DNA of 64,000 nt from Cyprinodon diabolis (lineage: Eukaryota > Chordata > Actinopteri > Cyprinodontiformes > Cyprinodontidae): positions 37,465,428 through 37,529,427 of the forward strand of contig CM060073.1 in assembly GCA_030533445.1 (NCBI GenBank). The letters are read 5' to 3'. The notes beneath the pieces are model-generated. The model did no database searches, had not been told where the DNA came from, and was given only the letters and a program-made list of their open reading frames with translations. Shown piece after piece: positions 56,946-64,000 of the stretch; the first letter of the stretch is position 1; each line of letters opens with the position of its first letter. Position numbers and translations under genes: made by a program.

Positions 56946-58569
56946 ATAAGTTCACTTTAATGAAGATGGGCAGATGAAAAATCCATTTGCAACTTTAAGA
57001 TGATATGTCTAAATGGAACAAAAATGACACCAAGTTGAATACATACCAGTGACTATTAAGGTTTTTCCAAAGCTGAAATGGGTCCAGTCCATTTGTGAAA
57101 TATGAGTTCTTGTAGGTGTAATATGCATTTACCGGTACAGTAATATTGTACTGTTCTCTGCATGCCTTTTTAAGGTTTGGCTGAAGTAAATCTAGCCATT
57201 GATTCTGCCGGCGGCAGCACATTACTTATTAGCCCTGAATACAGCAGACTAGTGTTAGTTTTTGTTCAAAAGCAAATTCTGCCAAGCAATTCCTAAGCAA
57301 CTATTTTTATATTAGCAAACACAACGTATCTGCATCACTTACAGGCACCAGTTGGCCATACTGTAAATGTAAGTGTAAAGGCTCCATTCATAATGACATT
57401 ATTAGCTATGACTCCTGTGGTTTTACTGTTGCCTGGGCCTGCAATGAACTGATTATTCCATGTGGAAATGATATTACCTTATTGTGTGTGCGTGAGTGTT
57501 TGGGTGTGTGTTGCATATGACTGGGGGTGCTCTGTTATTGTCTATCAGATCAGGGCCTTGTTCTTTTACCATTTCAAACAGTTCATTTTCTACCATGCTA
57601 ATGGCATTTTTAGGGGGTTAAGGAGATAAATAAATCCGTGCTGTCAACTCATTTAAAATCAAATGCCACTTAATTATAGCTGTATGTGTTTTCAAACACT
57701 TTGCATAATTTGTTGTTCAGCTCCATCCTAATCTCCCGATCCTTATCATGTCCGCCCTATTTTACCTCCGCCGTCCTTATAATAAAACCATAATGCACCC
57801 TCTTTCAGTTTTTCTTTCTGCTTTTTGCTGCCAACAGCAGTGTGAAAGAGATAAGAGGGGCGATGCAAAGATTTATTTTTTTTTAAAGTTACGCCTCACC
57901 TTGTAGGGATTTGATGTAAAGGTCTATTGTCAGCTCAGGAGAGCACAGTGTGCCTGCTCTCTTACACACAGCCCCCTGGCAGTTTTCAATTTCTTACAAA
58001 ACAAAATACAAACAGTGACAAAGTCTATGAAAGGAAGAGCGCAACATCATGATTCATGATACGCTCATAGGCATGCCTATCACAAGAATACAATAAATAT
58101 AAACAGTAACATCCAGATCAGGTTTTGTTTTGCCTTAATCCACGTTTGTCATGAAGTTTCTACTGTTTAATATTTTCACTGTATAGGTATTCCCTTTTGG
58201 TTCCATAAAAAAAGACTCAAAGAGTGCGCAATTAAACAGTTGAATAAACAGAGTATGAGCTTGCTCGAGAACATCCAGATTTGGATTGATCTTTTCTGAA
58301 AAATTTGATTGTATGTTGACATAGTTGCTAGTACATTAACAAATGTGAATACAGTTTATCCAAGAAATACATTGTCCTGTGTAATTAACACAATGTAATG
58401 CAAAGCTTTGAAAAAGAGGGGAAGCGAAAAATGACTTTAAAATACTTTGACAATCTGCAACTTTGCTTAGTCTGTATGTAAAGCCACACTTTGTTATATT
58501 TACAGTTAAAATAAACTTTTGCGGTATCTTTTTTTGCATTTCTAGAAGCTGTATTTTTATCTATTCTTT
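56946..58569. other. No recognised gene; conserved non-coding candidate block
   Basis: A minus frame at 56995-57222 (75 codons, with a Q-W-L-D-L-L-Q-P-N-L-K-K segment) lies between an acceptor-like gccggcag and a donor-like CCG|gtaaatg. The pyrimidine tract is poor, so I do not call it an exon. Positions 57360-57900 are repeat-free with homeodomain-type TAAT cores ('cacttaattatagctg') and look like a regulatory block. Confidence 0.4.
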
Positions 58570-60270
58570 GTTTTAAATCAGCTTAAGCTCAGTATTGTGA
58601 TGAGACATTTTCAAGCCTCATTGCAGATTCTCAACTGGTTTTAGCTCTAGACTTTGACTAGGTCACATAAACACATTTTATGAGAAAATTATAATTTACT
58701 TCTGACTGTTTAAATGTTTTGTCTTGCAAGGAAGTGAGGCCCCACCTTAGCCTTAAGTCTTTTAAAGCCTCTAAAAAATAACGTTTTGCTTTAATTTGTT
58801 ATGTGTTTATATCTATGCTGTCATGATATTGACGCAGATGACTGGTATATTTACTAATTCCATTCACCTGTCTAACTGCCCGGTTTCTAGTCATTGCTCA
58901 TCTGCTCCACCTGCTCCTACCTCTATTTAATGTGTTTGCATCCTGTTATCAGTGCCAAATTAGTCGGCCATGAATCAGAACAAAAGGACCCAGTATTTAG
59001 AGAAGACTGTCTCATGCCAGTGGTGAGAGGGTTTTTAGCGTACCTTAGTGATTCTGATTACCTGATCCTGACCTGTTCTGCCTTTCAATCACTGAGCCTG
59101 CCCATTCCTGTCTAACCTCTCCAAACCCTTCATCCATAAGTGTCCACGGATTAAGTGTTATCCAGCACATTCATGGTAGAAACATTCCATAATGAGAAAA
59201 TCACCACATAACATCATTTTTTTTTTGACATCAGAAAAGTTAGCTGGTCATAGCTAATGCTTAGCATTTTGCTAATATTTATTTCCTAATGCTTATTTCC
59301 TCGGTTGTTAGCCTGCGATGTTTGGTATGTTTCTTTACATTGTCTTCTTACCTATAAGACAAAAGGGTCTGTATCTTTGTATGACTCGATTTGAGTCAGG
59401 GACAGTCACAGAAATCTCACAAGTGCTCCGCTCCTTGCCTGTCAGCCAATGACGCACCGAGTAGAGCAATATTACGCCTCATAGAGTACTGTTATTGGTT
59501 AAGACCATGTGGGCTTTTTGGCTTTGTAGCCAATGAAATAAGGATTCAAACAAGGCTAGACATGCTTGGTTTCCATAAAGCAGAGCCGTGTAACTGGCTT
59601 TTGTTAGAGTAAAAAACACAGCTGAGACTAGATCAATGCTTAGCTTTCAAATAATGTATCACACGTGTAATTTTTGGCTTACAGATCCTAAGTTATTTGC
59701 TTTTCTATTACGGTATGCAAAATAGGCAAGGATTACTTCAAAATGAGGGGGATTTTAAGAGGCTAAATGGTTTGCCTGAACTGTCTTTGGACTCCTGGAC
59801 CTCTGAGCCTGTCTGTTCCTGTTCTGGTCTGTTTGTCTGATTTGGCTTCGAACTCCTGCAAGTTCTGTGGGGCTGAAGAATCTGGGACACTCTGGGAAAC
59901 ACCCACTGGCTCGATCCTACCTCATTCTCAGGCTATGGACCGAACTTATAATTCAGATTAGTGATTTATGTTCATAATCTTCCTCAGTTAGATTTACGTG
60001 GTCACTAACCCGTGTTTCCTCTTTCCAGAGTTTCCTGCCTCAGATGTCAAAACAGACCTCAGACCTTTTTATTTAAATAAACACTTTTTGAGTAATCCCA
60101 CTATCTGTCTTGCCTGAATACTGGGTCCTTCTGTTCTGATTAATGACATATCCAGATTCTTATCCATTCTGACTAGCTTCCCTGTCTTTACTGAAAAAAG
60201 GATTCTTCACAACAAGATGTCCCACTACAACATGTTTTATGGGAAGCTAAAAAGATCAAATTTGGTTGTA
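58570..60270 (-). pseudogene. Tc1-like relic split by an LTR-like insertion
   Basis: Plus-strand pieces of antisense transposase occur at 58600-58800 ('tagactttgactaggtcac', 'ccttaagtcttttaaagcct'). They resume at 60150-60270 ('ttctgactagcttccctgtc', 'agatcaaatttggttgt'). The two halves are consecutive in a Tc1-like element once 58819-60148 is removed. Same family as the relics at 33735 and 41690. Frames are broken and both outer ends are lost. Confidence 0.65.
58819..60148 (+). mobile_element. LTR-retrotransposon-like insertion, possibly a solo LTR
   Basis: The element begins TGTCATGATATTG and ends TTAATGACA, giving TG...CA ends with short inverted termini. It is flanked by TATGC and TATCC, a possible 5 bp target duplication with one mismatch. 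'ctgctccacctgctcc' and 'cctctatttaatgtg' near the left, and AATAAA at 60076-60081 near the right, fit a fish Gypsy-type LTR. A 25 bp segment at 58973-58997 recurs inverted at 60117-60141 with one mismatch. No gag or pol domain was found, and the central part (about 59150-59700) is unassigned. Confidence 0.5.
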
Positions 60271-60282
60271 TCTGGAAAAAAA

Positions 60283-60331
60283 AAAAACAACAACAACAAA
60301 CAAAAAAAAAAAAACTAAAAAAAAAAAAAAG
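60283..60331. repeat. A-rich low-complexity tract
   Basis: Long A-runs broken by (CAA)n units, right of the Tc1-like relic. It may be the tail of a retrotransposed sequence, but no coding remnant is adjacent. Confidence 0.85.
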
Positions 60332-63300
60332 CTAATTCCCAGGGTGAGAACTTTTGCATTTTTGGCAAAAATTTGCCAAACCCTTTTTAGTATAGTATAT
60401 TGACCTTTGTGGTTGTAAAATGAAAAATTCAAACAAGTTTAATAGAATTTAGACAAATTTAACAACTACCACAACCTTTGAGTTACCCTTACTAAAAGTA
60501 AAAAAAGGAGAAGATTTCAATATATATCCATGCATTTGCAGCTCTAATTACTTTGCATTCAGATGACATTCTGTGCTATATAGCTACAGCTGCTGAAGGG
60601 GGAGGTACCGCAATTGGTCTGCGGAGACTAGATCAGAAGCCAGATGCAATCCTTTAATCAGTGAATTTGGAAAGATTATTCAGCTAAGTACTGCATGCAA
60701 CACTATAGTTTAAATGCGTAAACAGAACAGCATCTGAAACATTAGCTAAATGATGAACTTTTACTGATTTGAAAGCATTTCTTTTTGATTGTGTGTGTGA
60801 CTTTATAGATATTTCTGTAAAATCAAACAGCTGGAAGGACAATAAACTAGTTTGGGCGTTGATGTTACTGCAAAATATAAATATATTTAATTTCAAAGGG
60901 TCAAGCATTTTACCTCGAACAGAGCAGTTAGAGCCCAGATGTAGCCTCCAGTCTCCAATAGAAATATCAATAAAATTAAACTAGAAGGAATTGCTTTGCC
61001 AAACTAACAAACTATAAAACAAGCATTTCTTTTATGTTCTGTTGTTGTTGTTTTTTTTACAAAAGCTGTAGCTTTTGTGGCAGCGCGGTAACCACCAGAT
61101 AATGGATTGGAGGAGCATGCAGTTGTGCATCCTCTCTTCTGCCCTTCCATCCTGGGCCAGTCAATGGACCAGACAGGCTGAGGCTTAGTATATCACTGAG
61201 GTTCACAGCAGACAGATACAAGTCAATAGAGGGATGCTGCTTCTGAATATTCACTCTAGTGTTCAGCGGTGGGCTGAATGTGAATTAGCACTGATAAGTT
61301 TAGTCAAAACTTTCATGGGGGTTTTATAAGAATTCTTAGAAGAAGTGAGAAGGGGGATGAAATAGTCCTGCTGGTCAAAGAATTACTAAAAGTCTGTTAG
61401 AGCAACTTCCTTGCTAGGTCATATTTAATGAAACAACTAGCACAGCACAGTCAGTCGGGGGTTTATAACAGAAATTCACAGCAAAGAAACTAATTTAGTT
61501 TACAATACAAACTTCAGATGGACACTTCAATAGATAATTACAATAAGTATATTGTTTAGCCTTAGAAAACCATCCATCATATATAGTGCAGCCTTTCCAA
61601 ACATACTCCCCATGGAGAAGCATAAAGATATTGCTATCGAGTTTTCAAAATGTCAGGGCTATGGAAACCATTGTGCAATTACATAATGATTATTGCAAAA
61701 AACTTTCTCGCCCTCACTCAGCGTGGCTGTAATATGCAATGGATGGCCATGGGGGTTCATTAGTGAGAACAGGCTGCTGTTGAAAAGCTCCGCTTTCACC
61801 TCTGATCCCGCCTAATGTGATTTGGACTCAAGATTGGTAGTGGAGAGATTAGATGCCGGCTCACCTCAGGGTGGGAACCGGAGAAGAAGACATACATCAA
61901 TGTTGTTTGTGTTCAAAATCAAATGTCTTTGCACCTCTAATTTGCTCTGAAGTATCTGCACAAAAAAAAGAAGAAAGAAAACTGTCTAGAAGGAATTTAT
62001 AGTTTAATTTGTTTGGCGGCAAAGAAACATTGGTGGGTTAGACAGTTACTTTCTAACTTAGTACACACCATTTGGACAGCCTGATTTAGTTTTCCATTAC
62101 AAGAAATCATTTGGTTTGTTTTGGAAGGGCAGTCTGGAAGAGTTAGCTACAGATGACAACTAGGTTAGCTTTCACCTCTCACTACCTCATGGTTGACCCC
62201 ATCAGCCCATGCTGCCAGTTGAAATGTCAACCCACTTCCTTTCTATTCATTTCCATTAGCCCTCCACTATGTCCACCTTCATCCATAACCCCCCTTTTAC
62301 CTTCTCCATCATGTCTCTTACCTCTACACTTTACCTCATCCTCCTTTCCCTGCTCATTAGGTCATATTGTGGTGATTTGTCAGAGTGGCTGTGTTGATTA
62401 ATAGGCCTACAAAGCCCCTATATTAGGGGGCTGTCAGCAGGGCTCCAGAATGCCAGAGCAGTCTTGCTGAGCCCCCTCACCACCCAGGTGGCCCCATTTG
62501 GGCTAAATGAGCTGTGAAGGGTCCTGGCTATGCCTGCCCCACACTAAGACTTTATGCACAAACACACATGCAAGCACTGACACATAGAGGCACACAAACT
62601 CACACATGCATCTAAGTTGCAAGTGCACATGCAGGCACACTCACATACTCAACACCCTGGCTCTCACTGCCACGCACCCCTGCGTTCCCACATGATTTGT
62701 CACACTCCATCAATAGACAATAAGTTACTGCCAGTCTAGCCTGTCAATGAGCCCTGTCTTCAGCAAACCCCACCTCTATGTTGTCTTCGACCCTAGAGGG
62801 TATGGGGGCAGGGTGGGGTAGGGAGAAAATGTCGAGCATGTACTGGTAGTGTTTAAAGAAAGACTGAAATATAGAAAGAATAAAGTGAAAGTTTATGAAT
62901 GGAAGAGGTATATGTGGGCAAAGGAGGAAGAGAGAGGTAGAGTGGCAGCAAAAGAAAAGCAAATACAAGGAGAAAAAAGACAAATTGCTTTGTTGTGCAT
63001 CCAACATCCCAGTGGAGGGTCTGTCTTGTTGCACAGGTGCGTAGAGAGGTTTAAGAGAATAGCAGCCAGTGTCTGTATATTTCCTGTATGCATGGGATGA
63101 AATGGTTCAGCTGCTTCAAGCCAATCACTTGGCCTTGGACTCAGAGGCAGATTGTGCACATGAGCGCGCATCAATATGAACAGCCCTCTTTGCAAGATTA
63201 TTTTATGTTTCCCCTTAAAGTAGGAGGAAGAGACCTTGGTGGATGAGATCATACTTGTAAGAACACATGAGCAGACAACCCTTCCTGATGATTCAATCGA

Positions 63301-64000
63301 ATAAAGGGCGCTGGGCGGAAAACTGGAATCTATGAAGGTCAAAAAAAGGTCTGAATGGTAACATCCACAACTGCAGGCAAGTGTTTCAGTTCCTACACTG
63401 TCATTACTGCGGCCCGGCTTGCTCTCATTATCAACTAACCTCATCAAATACACTTCATAATCAGGCTGTCCTTAACAGACAGATGGGCTGGACCCTTTGG
63501 TAAATGATAGAGCAACTGGTATGAAGTGATTCTTTTAAAACACTACTCAATGAACAGGTCACAACACAAACTGTTCTGCTATTACTTTATATGAGATGCA
63601 CACTTGATTGGACATCTCCATTTTCCTGCATCTGCAGGAAAAAAAAAATCTTACAAAATACTATTTAATAGTTCTAATGATGATGCAAAATAATTATATC
63701 TGCAGTGATTATAGTCATTATGAAGTCGTTATTTCTGAGACTGTTGGATATCTGAAAGGCGGATGGATACCAGGTCTGAATAGGCAGCTGTTACTGAAGA
63801 TGTAAGCAACAGACAGCCCTATCATGCTGGCAATATGGACGACCATGAAATTAAGACTCAACGTATAGTAATTACAATGACAATGAGCTTTGTCTGAAGT
63901 GTCAAGTATCAATCTAACACTTGCCAGGCAGCTTTCATATCATAGCTAATAGGCGGTTGGTGATCTAGGCCGCTGCCAACCACTGAACCAGGCTATTCAC
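60332..64000. other. No recognised gene; two conserved non-coding candidate blocks
   Basis: Positions 61660-61880 and 62340-62560 are unique in the window, free of recognised repeats and balanced in composition, with motif-rich text ('ctgtaatatgcaatggatgg', 'gttgattaataggcctac', 'ccctatattagggggctg'). A C-rich pyrimidine stretch covers 62220-62350, and a CA-rich stretch 62550-62650. The minus frame at 62893-63453 (186 codons) lacks any domain and looks accidental. No exon is supported. Confidence 0.45.

Noticed and set aside
62893..63453. 186-codon minus-strand frame
   Set aside because: No recognised domain, biased Ser/Leu/Phe composition, and no splice or promoter context.

Overview
The window is teleost fish nuclear DNA. 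Evidence: an intron-split vertebrate gene with canonical GT/AG splice sites, AT-rich introns, and a dense load of fish-type transposable elements (Tc1-like transposons, hAT-type MITEs, L2- and RTE-like LINE tails, tRNA-derived SINEs, Penelope-like GIY-YIG fragments). The species cannot be fixed from sequence alone. No bacterial-style operon, CRISPR array, rRNA gene or free-standing tRNA gene is present.

The one host gene I can name is arb2a (formerly fam172a), on the minus strand. Five coding exons encode its first 129 residues: 32440-32539, 31225-31326, 21098-21198, 2940-3005 and 1-19, the last cut by the window edge. Phases agree at every junction and the peptide matches the family's N-terminus. 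A likely 5'UTR exon (donor at 33039) and a promoter-like stretch with an ETS motif and an RFX X-box-like palindrome lie near 33139-33160. The rest of the gene, including most of the Arb2 domain, lies off the left edge.

Layout. 1-33.2 kb is arb2a and its introns. These hold a perfect 1.22 kb (GATA)n array 120 bp from one exon, two copies of one MITE, a 520 bp hAT-type MITE with an 8 bp target duplication, a Penelope-like GIY-YIG ORF 87 bp from an exon, LINE tails, a SINE, and a 748 bp element sitting 38 bp from a splice acceptor. 33.2-64 kb is upstream of arb2a and has no confidently recognised host gene. It holds a full-length Tc1-like transposon (39075-40686) with an intact transposase and identical 202 bp inverted repeats, several decayed Tc1-like relics of other families, a second Penelope-like fragment, SINEs, LINE tails and an LTR-like element nested in a Tc1 relic. 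One orphan terminal-exon candidate lies at 36355-36538. Several unique, low-repeat blocks (about 43.6, 44.7, 57.4-57.9, 61.7 and 62.4 kb) look like possible conserved non-coding elements.

I found no convincing undescribed multi-gene system. The best leads are the young Tc1 element, the repeats pressed against arb2a splice sites, and the alternative arb2a start codons. Family names for repeats come from remembered consensus patterns, not a database search.
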